DNA of 20,709 nt from Haplomitrium mnioides (lineage: Eukaryota; Marchantiophyta; Haplomitriopsida; Calobryales): NCBI GenBank assembly GCA_049999725.1, contig JBNGIS010005498.1, positions 1 through 20,709 of the forward strand. The letters run 5' to 3'. A program made the translations under genes and the position numbers. The notes under the pieces were generated by a model that searched no databases, was not told the origin of the DNA, and saw nothing but the letters and a program-made list of their open reading frames with translations. This document shows, one piece after another, positions 1 through 10,345 of this stretch (position 1 is the first letter of the stretch; every line of letters starts with the position of its first letter).

Positions 1-351
1 AGAACAATCTATCCATACACTTGAAGTTTGGGATATAATAATCTTGTCCTTGTGCATTGTGTTTCAGTGGACTGGACATTGCCATGAGAGCATGTTGGAC
101 ATTGGCATGAGAGCAATACATCTAACCACTTATGAGTTGAAACATAGGAATCTCATCCTTGTGCATTTTACTTAGGTCCGTTTAGACTTTGGGAATAAAA
201 GCAATCTATCATAGCATTTGAGTTTTTTGTACATGGGAATCTTGTCCATTGTATTTGGTTGGGTGTGAAATTAGGCAAGAGAACAATCTATCCATACACT
301 TGAAGTTTGAGATATAATAATCTTGTCCTTGTGCATTGTGTTTGGGTGGGC

Positions 352-397
352 TGGACATTGGCATGAGAGCATGCTGGACATTGGCATGAGAGCAATC
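352..397. repeat. 23-bp tandem duplication inside sub-monomer C (type example)
   Basis: The segments 352-374 and 375-397 begin with the same 19 bases, tggacattggcatgagag plus c, and differ only near the joint (atgc against aatc). The same double copy is present in nearly every unit up to about 4000 and absent from the units of the middle block, which carry a single ggacattgggcatgagagc. It fully accounts for the 279 against 256 bp unit lengths, and so marks a satellite subfamily. Confidence 0.93.
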
Positions 398-420
398 CAT
401 CTAAACACTCGAGAGTTGAG

Positions 421-699
421 ACATGGGAATCTCGTCCTTGTGCATTTTACTTAGGTCCGTTTAGACTTTGGGAATAAGAGCAATCTATCGTAGCATTTGA
501 GTTTTTTGTACATGGGAATCTTTTCTATTGTATTTGGTTGGGTATGACTTTGGGCAAGACAACAATCTATCCATACACTTGAAGTTTGGTGTACAATAAT
601 CTAGTCTTTGTGCATTGTGTTTGGGTGGGCTAGATATTGTTAGGAGAGCATGTTGGACATTGGCATGAGAGCAATACATCTAAACACTCGAGAGTTGAG
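421..699. repeat. Representative 279-bp satellite unit with A, B and C sub-monomers
   Basis: This unit shows the internal build of the satellite. Sub-monomer A is 421-509 (89 bp), B is 510-590 (81 bp) and C is 591-699 (109 bp, or 86 bp without the 23-bp duplication). All three follow one plan: an acatgggaatc or ataataatc start, then cttgtcc or cttgtct with ttgtgcatt or ttgtattt, then gactttggg or ggacattgg, an aagagcaatctat core, and a catttgag or cacttgaag tail. They are clearly homologous but well diverged, so the trimer is an old fusion that is now amplified as one unit. Sub-monomer boundaries were set by eye on these shared starts. Confidence 0.85.
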
Positions 700-2161
700 A
701 CATGGGAATCTTGTCCTTGTGCATTTCACTTAGGTCCGTTTAGACTTTGGGAATAAGAGCAATCTACCGTTGCATGTGAGTTTTTTTTACATGGAAATTA
801 TATCTATTGTATTTGGTTAGGTATGACTTTGGGCAAGACAACAATCTATCCATACACTAGATGTTTGGAATATAATAATCTTGTCCTCGTGCATTGTGTT
901 TGGGTGGGCTGGACATTGGCATGAGAGCATGCTGGACGTTGGCATGAGAGCAATCCATCTAAACACTCGAGAGTTGAAACATAGGAATCTCGTCCTTGTG
1001 CATTTTACTTAGGTCCGTTTAGACTTTGGGAATAAGAGCAATCTATCGTAACATTTGAATTTTTTGTACATAGGAATCTTGTCTATTGTATTTGGTTGGT
1101 TATGACTTTGGGCAAGAGAACAATCTATCCATACACTTGAAGTTGGGGATATAATAATCTTGTCCTTGTGCATTGTGTTTGGGTGGGCTGGACATTGGCA
1201 TGAGAGCATGCTGGACATTGGCATGAGTGCAATCCATCTAAACACTCGAGAGTTGAGACATGGGAATCTCGTCCTTGTGCATTTTTCTTAGGTCCGTCTA
1301 GACTTTAGGAATAAGAGCAATCTATCGTAGCATTTAAGTTTTATTTACATGAGAATCTTGTCTATTGTATTTGGTTGGGTATGACTTTGGGCAAGAGAAC
1401 AATCTATCCATACACTTGAAGTTTGGGATATACTAATCTTGTCCTTGTGCATTGTGTTTGGGTGGGCTGGATATTGTTAGGAGAGCGTGTTGGACATTGG
1501 CATGAGAGCAATACATCTAAACACTCGAGAGTTGAGACATGGGAATCTTGTCCTTGTGCATTTCACTTAGGTCCGTTTAGACTTTGGGAATAAGAGCAAT
1601 CTATCGTAGCATATGAGTTTCTTTTACATGGGAATCATGTCTATTGTATTTGGTTGGGTATGACTTTGGGCAAGAGAACAATCTATCCATACACTAGATG
1701 TTTGGAATATAATAATCTTGTCCTTGTGCATTGTGTTTGGGTGGGCTGGACATTGGCATGAGAGCATGCTGGACATTGGCATGAGAGCAATCCATCTAAA
1801 CACTCGAGAGTTGAAACATGGGAATCTCGTCCTTGTGCATTTTACTCAGGTCCGTTTAGACTATGAGAATAAGAGCAATCCATTGTAGCATTTGAGTTTT
1901 TTATACATGGGAATCTTCTCTATTCTACTTGGTTGGGTATGACTTTCAGCAAGAGAACAATCTATCCATACACTTGAAGTTTGGGATATAATAATCTTGT
2001 CCTTATGCATTGTGTTTCGGTGGGCTGGACATTGCCATGAGAGCATGTTGGACATTGGCATGAGAGCAATCCATTCAAACACTAGAGCATTGAGACATGG
2101 GAATCTCGTCCTTGTGCATTTTACTTAGGTTTGTTTAGACTTTGGGAAAAAGAGCAATCTA
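488..2161. repeat. Higher-order repeat of three units (837 bp) in the left block
   Basis: The unit pair starting at anchors 488 and 767 recurs at anchors 1325 and 1604, exactly 837 bp or three 279-bp units later. Shared diagnostic variants are gatattgttaggagagc (about 631 and 1469), gcatttcacttagg instead of gcattttacttagg (about 721 and 1558), and cactagatgtttggaata (about 855 and 1693). These do not occur together in other units of the window. The following 837-bp step (2162) does not carry them, so this is a local repeat of about two cycles and not a block-wide order. Confidence 0.7.
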
Positions 2162-4785
2162 TCGTAGCATTTGAGTTTTTTGTACATGGAAGTCTTGTCT
2201 ATTGTATTTGGTTGGGTATGACTTTAGGCAAGAGAACAATCTATCCATACACTTGAAGTTTTGGATATAATAATCTTGTCCTTGTGCATTGTGTTTGGGT
2301 GGGCTGGATATTGGCATGAATGCATGTTGGAAATTGGCATGAGAGCAGTCCATCTAAACATTCAAGAGTTGAGATATGGGAGTCTCGTCCTAGTGCATTT
2401 TACTTAGGTCCGTTTAGACTTTGGGAATAAGAGCAATCTATCGTAGCATTTGAGTTTTTTGTACATGGGAATCTTGTCCATTGTATTTGGTTGGGTATGA
2501 CTTTGGGCAAGAGAACAATCTATCCATACACTTGAAGTTTGGGATATAATAATCTTGTCCTTGTGCATTGTGTTTGGGTGGGCTGGACATTGGCATGAAA
2601 CCATGCTGGACATTGGCATGAGAGCAATCCATCTAAACACTCGAGAGTTGACACATGGGAATCTCGTCCTTGTGCATTTTAATTAGGTCTGTTTAGACTT
2701 TGGGAATAAGAGCGTTCTATCGTAGCATTTGAGTTTTTTGTACATTAGAATCTTGTCTACTGTATTTGGTTGGGTATGACTTTAGGCAAGAGAACAATCT
2801 ATCCATACACTTGAAGTTTGGGATATAAGAATCTTGTCCTTGTGCATTGTGTTTGGGTGGGCTGGACATTGGCATGAATGCATGTTGGACATTGGCATGA
2901 GAGCAATCCATCTAAACACTCAAGAGTTGAGACATGGGAGTCTAGTCCTAGTGCATTTTACTTGGGTCCGTTTAGACTTTGGGAATAAGAGCAATCTATC
3001 GTAGCATTTGAGTTTTTTGTATATGGGAATCTTGTCTATTGTATTTGGTTGGGTATGACTTTGGGCAAGACAACAATCTATCCATACACTTGATGTTTGG
3101 GATATAATAATCTTGTCCTTGTGCATTGTGTTTGGGTGGGCTGGACATTGGCATGAGAGCAATCCATCTAAACACTTGAGGGTTGAGACATGGGAATCTG
3201 GTCCTTGTGTCTTTTTCTTTGGTCCGTTTATACTTTGGGAATAAGAACAATCTATCGTAGCATTTGAGTTTTTTGTACATGGGAATGTTGTCTATTGTAT
3301 TTGGTTGGGTATGACTTCTGGCAAGAGAACAATCTATCCATACACTTGAAGTTTGGGATATAATAATCTTGTCCTTGTGCATTGTGTTTGGGTGGGCTGG
3401 ACATTGGCATGAAAGCAGGGTGGACATTGGCATGAGAATAATCCATCTAAAAACCTTGTGAGTTGGGGCATGGGAATATCGTACTTGTGCACTTTACCTT
3501 TGTACGTTTAGACTTTGGGAATAAGAGAAGTCTATCTTAGCATTTGAGTTTTTTGTACTTGGGAATCTTGTATATTGTATTTGGTTGGGTTTGTCTTTGG
3601 GCAAGAGAACAATCTATCTATACACTTGAAGTTTGGTACAAAATAATCTGGTCCTTGTGCATTGTGTTTGGGTGGGCTGGAGATTGGCATGAAAGTAGGG
3701 TGGACATTGGCATGAGAACAATCCATCTAAAAACTTGAGAGTTGGGACATGGGAATCTCGTCCTTGTGCTATTTACTTATGTCCGTTTAGACTTTGGGAA
3801 TAAGAGAAGTCTATTATAGCATTTTTAGTTTTTTGTACTTGGGAATCTTGTATATTGTATTTGTTTGGGTATGACTTTGGGCAAGAGAACAATCTATCTA
3901 TACACTTGAAGTTTGGGATATAATAATCTTGTCCCTGTGCATTGTGTTTGGGTAGTCTGGACAACGGCATGAAAGGAGAGTGGACATTGGCATGAGAACA
4001 ATCCATCTAAACACTTGAGAGTTGGGGCATGGGAATCTAGTCCTTGTGCACTTTACTTAGGTCCATTTAGACTTTGGGAATAAGAGAAGTCTATTGTGGC
4101 ATTTGAGTTTTCTATATGTGGGAATCTTGTCTATTGTATTTGGTTGGGTATGACTTTGGGCAAGAGAACAATCTACCTATACACTTGAAGTTTGGCACAT
4201 AACAATCTTGTCCTTGTGCATTGTGTTTAAGTGCGCTGGAAATTGTCATAAGAGCAATCCATATAAACACTTGAGAGTTGGGACATGGGAATCTTCTTCT
4301 TGTGCATCATATTAGGTACGTTGAGACTTTGGGATTAAGAGGAATCTATCGTAGCATTTGAGTTTTTTTTACGTGGAATCTTGTCTATTGTAGTTGCTTG
4401 GGTATGACTTTGGGAAAGAGAATAATCTATCTATACTTTACACTTGAAACTTGGCACATAATAATCTTGTACTTGGGCATTGTATTTCGTTGTGTTGGAC
4501 ATTGGCAAGAGAGCAATCTATCTGAATATTTGAGAGTTGGGATATGGGAATCTCGCCCTTGTCCACCTCACTTGGGTCTATATTAGACTTTGGGAATAAG
4601 AGTAGTCTATCGTAGCATTTGAGTTTTTTGTACATGGGAATCTTTTCTATTGTATTTAGTTGAGTTTGACTTTGGGAAGAGAACAATCTATCTATACACT
4701 CGAAAATTGGCACATGACAATCTCATTATTGTGCATTGTATTTGGGTGGGCTGGACATTGGTCATGAGAGCAATCAATCTAAACA

Positions 4786-4845
4786 TTTGAGAGTTGGAAC
4801 ATTGGAATTTTGTCCTTTGAGAGTTGGGACATTGGAATTTTGTCC
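4786..4845. repeat. 30-bp local tandem duplication within a satellite unit
   Basis: Segments 4786-4815 and 4816-4845 are near-identical copies containing gagttggaacattggaatt and gagttgggacattggaatt, followed by ttgtcct. This explains why the anchor interval 4610-4894 is 284 bp and not about 256. It is a fresh small duplication on top of the old unit. Confidence 0.9.
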
Positions 4846-5593
4846 TTGTGCACTATACTTAAGTCATTTAGACTTTGGGTGTAAGAGCAGTTTATAGAAG
4901 CATTTGAGTTTTTTGTACGTAGAATATTGTTAATTTCATTTGGTTGGGCTACTACTTTAGGTAAGAGAACAATCTATCTATACACTTGAAACTTTGCAAA
5001 AAATAATATTGTCCTTGCGCATTGTATTTTAGTGGTTGGACATTGGGCATGAGAGCAATCTTTCTAAACATTTGAGAGTCTGGACATGGGAATCTTGTCC
5101 TTGCGCACGATACTTAGGTTGTTTATACTTTGGAAACAAGAGCAATCTATCGTAGCATTTGAGTTTTTGTACGTGGAATCTTATCTATTGTATAAAGTTG
5201 AATATGACTTTGGGCAAGAGAACAGTCTATCTATATAGTTGATGTTTGGCATATAATTATCTCCTCCTTGTGCATTGTACTTGGGTGGGTTGGACATTGG
5301 GCATAAGAGCAATCTACTTAAACATTTGAGAGTTGGGACATACGAATCTCGTCCTTGTGCACTTTCCTTAGGTCCGTTTAGACTTTGGAAATTAGAGCAG
5401 TTTATCGTAGCATTTGAGTTTTTTTAACGTGGGAATCTTGTCTATTGTATTTGGTTGAGTATGACTTTGGGCAAGACAACAATCTATCTATACACTTGAA
5501 TTTTGGGATATAATAATCTCGCCCTTATGCATTGTATTTGGATAGGCTAGACATTGGGCATGGAGCAATCTGTCTATCCATTTGAGAGTTGGA

Positions 5594-5681
5594 ACATGGG
5601 GATCTTGTCCTTGTGCACTATACCTAGGTTTTTTAAGACATGGAGATCTTGTCCTTGTCCACTATACCTAGGTTCGTTTAG
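5594..5681. repeat. 44-bp local tandem duplication within a satellite unit
   Basis: Segments starting at 5594 (acatggggatcttgtcc) and at 5638 (acatggagatcttgtcc) repeat with a 44-bp period, each running through actatacctaggtt. The anchor interval 5405-5705 is 300 bp, which equals 256 plus 44. Confidence 0.9.
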
Positions 5682-5963
5682 CGTTTGGCAATAAGAGAAA
5701 TCTATCGTAGCATTTTAGTTTTTTATACTTGGGAAAATCTTGTCTAATGTATTTGGTTGGGTATGACTTTGGGCAATGGAACAATCTATCTATACACTTG
5801 AAGTTTGACATGTAATAATCTTGTTCTTGTGCATTGTATTTGAGTGGGCTGGACATTGGTCATAAGAGCAATCTATCTAAACATTTGAGAGCTGGGACAT
5901 TGGAATCTAGTCTTTATGCACTATACTTACGTTTGTATAGACTTTGGGCATAAGAGCAATCTA

Positions 5964-8900
5964 TCATAGCATTTGAGTTTTTTTTAGTGGAATTTTGTCT
6001 ATTGTATTTGGTTGTGTTGCTAATTTGGGTAAGAGAACAATCTTTCTATAAACTTGAAACTTGGCATATAATAATCTTGTCCTTGTGCATTGTATTTTAG
6101 TGGGCTGGATATTGGGCATAAGAGCAATCTACCTAACCATTTGAGAGATTGGACATGAGAATCTTGTCCATTTGCACTTTACTTAGGTCGTTTACACTTG
6201 GGGCATAAGACCAATCTATTGTAGCATTTGAGTTTTTTGTACGTAGAATCTTGTCTATTGTATTTAGTTAGATATGCTTTTGGACAAGAAAACAATCTAT
6301 CTATACAACTGAAGTTTGGCACATAATAATCATGTCCTTGTGTATTGTATTTGGGTGGGCTGGACATTTGGCATGAGAGCAATCTATCTAAACATTTGAG
6401 AGCTGGGACATTGGAGTTTTCTCCTTGTGCACTGTATTAGGTCCATTTAGACTTTGGAAATAAGAGCAATCAATCGTAGCGTTTGAGTTTTTTGTACTTG
6501 GAATCTTGTCTATTGTTTTTGGTTGGCTATGACTTTGGGCAAGAGAGCAATCTATCTATACACTTGAAGTTTGGCACATAATAATCGTGCCCTTGTGCAT
6601 TGTACTTGGGTGGGTTGGACATTGGGCATGAGAGCAATCTACCTAAACATATGAGAGTTGGGACATAGGAATCTCGTCCTTGTGCACTTTCCTTAGGTCC
6701 ATTTAGACTTTTGGAATAAGAGTAGTCTATTGTAGCATTTGAGTTTTTTTAGGTGGGAATCTTGTCTAGTGTATTTGGTTGAGAATGACTTTGGGCAAGA
6801 GAACAATTTGTCTATACACTTGAAGTTAGGGACATAATAATCTTGTCCTTTTGCATTGTATTTGGGTGGGCTGGACATTGGGCATGAGAGCAATCTATCT
6901 ATGTATTTGAGAGTTGGGACATGGCGATCTCATCCTTGTGAACTATACATAGGTTTGCTTAGACTTTGGGAATAGGACTAATCTATCGTAGCATTTGAGT
7001 TTTTCTTAGGTGGGAAAATCTTGTCTAATGTATTTGGTTGGGTATGACTTTGGGCAATAGAACAATCTATCTATATACCTGAATTTTGGCATGCAATAAT
7101 CTTGTTCTTGTGTATTGTATTTGAGTGGGCTGGACATTGGGCATGAGAGCAATCCATCTAAACACTTGAGAGTTGGGACATTTGAATTTTCTGCTTGTGC
7201 ACTGTATTAGGTCTGTTTAGACTTTGGGAATAAGAGTAATCAGTTGTAGCGTTTGAGTTTTTTTTACTTGGAATTTTGTCTATTGTGTTTGGTTGGGTAT
7301 GACTTTGGGCAAGAGAACAATCTATCTATACACTTGAAGTTTGGCACATAAAAATCTTGTTTTTGTGCATTGTACTTGGTTGGGCTGGACATTGAGCATG
7401 AGAGCAATCTATCTAAACATTTGAGAGTTGAGACATGGGAATCTTTTCCTTGTGCACTTTACTTAGGTTCGTTTAGACTTTGGGAATAAGAGTAGTCTAT
7501 TGTAGCATTTGAGTTTTTTGTACGTGGGAATCTTGTCTATTGAATTTGGTTGAGAATGACTTTGCGCAAGAGACCAATATGTCTATACACTTGAAGTTTG
7601 GGACATAATAATCTTGTCCCTGTGCATTGTATTTGGGTGGGCTGGACATTGGGCATGAGAACAATCTATCTATACGTTTGAGAGTTGGGACATAGGGATC
7701 TTGTCCTTGTGCACTATACCTAGGTTTGCTTAGACTTTGGGAATAAGAGTGATCTATCGTAGCATTTGAGTTTTCCTTACATGGGAAAATCTTGTCTTAT
7801 GTATTTGGTTGGGTATGACTTTGGGCAATGGGACAATCTATCTTTACACTTGAAGTTTGGCATGCAATAATCTTGTCCTTGTGCACTGTATTTGAGTGGG
7901 GTAAACATTGGGCATAAGAGCAATCTATCTAAACATTTGAGAGTTGGGGCATGGGAATCTTGTCCTTGTGCACTTTACTTAGGTCTGTTTAGACTTTGGG
8001 AATATGAGTAGTCTATTGTAGCATTTGAGTTTTTTGTACAGGGGAATCTTGTGTATTGTATTTGGTTAAGTATGACTTTGAGCAAGAGAACAATCTATCT
8101 ATACACTTAAAAATTGGCACATGATAATCTTGTCCTTGTGCATTGTATTTATGTGGGCTAGATATTGGCCATGACAACAATTTATCTAAGCATTTGAGAG
8201 TTAGAACATGGGAACTTTGTGCCTATGCACTATACTTAAGTCGTTTAGACTTCGGGTGAAAAAACAATTTATCGTAGCATTTGAGTTTTCTGACATGGAA
8301 TCTTTTCTATTGTATTTGGTTTGGTTGCTACTTTGGGTTAGAGAAAAATCTTTCTATACACTTAAAAACTTGGCACATAATAATCTTATCTTTGTGAATT
8401 GTATTTTAACGGGTTGGATATTGGGCATAAGAAAAATCTACCTAAACATTTGAGAATTTGGACATGAGAATCTTATCCTTGTACACTTTATTTACGTCGT
8501 TTATACTTGGGGCATAAGACCAATCTATCGTAGCATTTGAGTTTTTTGTAGGTTGAATCTTGTCTATCGTATTTAGTTGGATATGACTTTGGGAAAGAGA
8601 ACAATCTATCTATACAGCTGAAGTTTGGCACATAATAATCATGTTCTTGTGCATTGTATTTGGGTGGGCTAGACATTGGGCATGAGAGCAATCTATCTAA
8701 ACATTTGAGAGTTGAGACATTGGAATTTTCTCCTTGTGCACTATATATGGTCCGTTTAGACTTGGGAAATAGAGCAATCTATTGTAGTATTTGAGTTTTT
8801 TGTAAGTGGAGTCTTGTCTATTGTGTTTGGTTGGGTATGACTTTGGGAAAGAGAACAATCTATTTATACACTTGAAGTTTGGCATATAATAATCTTGTTC

Positions 8901-9555
8901 TTGTGCATTGTACTTGGGTGGGCTGGACATTGGGCATGAGAGCAATCTATCTAAACATTTGAGAGTTGGAGCATGGGAATCTTGTCCTTGTGAACTTTAC
9001 TTATATCCATTTAGACTTTGGGAATAAGAGTTGTCTATCGTAGCATTTGAGTTTTTTGTAGGTGGAAATCTTGTCTATTGTATTTGGTTGAGAATGACTT
9101 TGAGCAAGAGAACAATTTGTCTATACACTTGAAGTTTGGGACATAGTTATCTTGTCCTTATGCATTGTATTTGGGTGGGCTGGACATTGGGCATGAGAGC
9201 AATCTATCTAAACATTTGAGAGTTGGGACATAGGAATTTCGTCCTTGTGCACTATACCTAGGTTTGTTTAGCGTTTGGGAATAAGAGCAATCTATCGTAG
9301 CATTTGAGTTTTTTTTTATGTGGGAAAATCTTGTCTACTATATTTGGTTGGGTATGACTTTGGGCAATAGAACAACCTACCTATACACTTAAAGTTTGGC
9401 ATATAATAATCTTGTCCTTGTGTATTATAGTTGGGAGAGCTAGACATTGAGCATAAGAGTAATCTATTTAAACATTTGAGAGTTGGGACATGGGAATCTC
9501 GTCCTTGTGCACTTTACTTAGGTTCGTTTAGACTTTGGAAACAAGAGAAAATTAT
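5964..9555. repeat. Long higher-order repeat, about 2.31 kb (nine units)
   Basis: Five successive unit types recur in the same order about 2308-2309 bp apart: anchors 5964, 6219, 6474, 6730 and 6986 match 8272, 8528, 8782, 9038 and 9295. Diagnostic pairs are the ttgctaatttggg and ttgctactttggg variant; cataagaccaatctat; ttttctccttgtgcact; gttgagaatgacttt with acaatttgtctata; and gtgggaaaatcttg with gcaatagaacaa. The match ends at the next pair (7244 and 9555). A third, partial copy of the start of this order lies at 4610-5705. Types were assigned by eye, so the exact limits are uncertain. Confidence 0.65.
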
Positions 9556-10168
9556 CATAGCATTTGAGTTTTTTAACGTGGAATCTTTTCTATTTGATTC
9601 TGTTGGGTATAACTTTGGGCAAGAGAAAAATCTTTCATATCACTTGAATTTTGGCACATAATAGACTTGTCCTTGTGCAATGTATTTGGGTGGGTTGGAC
9701 ATTGGACATCAGAGCAATCTATCCAACCATTTGAGAGTTGGTACATTGGAATCTCATTGTGCACTACATTAGGCCAGTTTAGACTTTGGGAATAAGACCA
9801 ATCTATCGCAGCATTTGAGTTTTTTTATGTGTAAATCTTGTTTGTTGTATTTGGTTGAGTTTGACTTTTGGCAAGAGAACAATCTATCTATACACTTGAA
9901 GTTCGAGACATAATAATCTCGTCATTGTGCATTGTATTTGGGTGGGCTAGACATTGGGCATGAGAGCAATGTATCCAAACATTTAAGAGTTGGGACATGG
10001 GAATCTCATCCTTGTGCACTAGACCTAGGTTTGTTTAGACTTTGGGAATAAGAACAATCCATCCTAGCATTTGAGTTTTTTGTACGTGGGAAAATCTTGT
10101 CCAATGTATTTGGTTGGGTATGACTTTGGGCTATGGAACAATTTACCTATACACTTGAATTTTGGAGT

Positions 10169-10345
10169 ATAAAAATCTTGTCCTTGTGCATTGTATTTGG
10201 GTAGGCAGGACATTGGGTATAAGAGCAATCTATCCAAGTATTTGGGAGTTGGGACATGAGAGTCTCATCCTTGTGCATTGTATTTCGGTAGGCTAGACAT
10301 TGGGCATAAGAGCAATCTATCTTAACATTTGAGAAATTGGACATG
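10169..10345. repeat. Extra C sub-monomer (unit of four sub-monomers)
   Basis: Between anchors 10062 and 10408 the interval is 346 bp, about 90 bp more than usual. Two C-type sub-monomers lie head to tail here: one with tgggtaggcaggacattggg (about 10197) and one with tcggtaggctagacattggg (about 10284). Their tccttgtgcattgtattt cores are 87 bp apart (10181 and 10268). This is one sub-monomer gained by exchange out of the trimer register. Confidence 0.85.

Larger units (their letters stand above)
1..4240. repeat. Left satellite block: homogeneous 279-bp units
   Basis: Ten successive anchor intervals from 209 to 2999 are exactly 279 bp, and units differ by scattered substitutions only. The unit is 256 bp plus a 23-bp direct duplication inside sub-monomer C, of the form tggacattggcatgagagc repeated with a short joint (for example 352-374 and 375-397). 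Two units lack the duplication: 2999 to 3255 (256 bp) and 4094 to 4349 (255 bp). Variants toward the right end of the block (3255-4240) share features such as gagaagtctat, so the block grades into the next one. High homogeneity suggests recent unequal exchange or conversion. The right boundary is approximate. Confidence 0.9.

Noticed and set aside
209-9000. Many open frames of 60-80 codons on the minus strand, and one of 145 codons at 2996-3433, as genes
   Set aside because: They recur with the satellite unit, are broken at each unit by stops, shift with every indel in the middle block, and match no family. They are by-products of the repeat.
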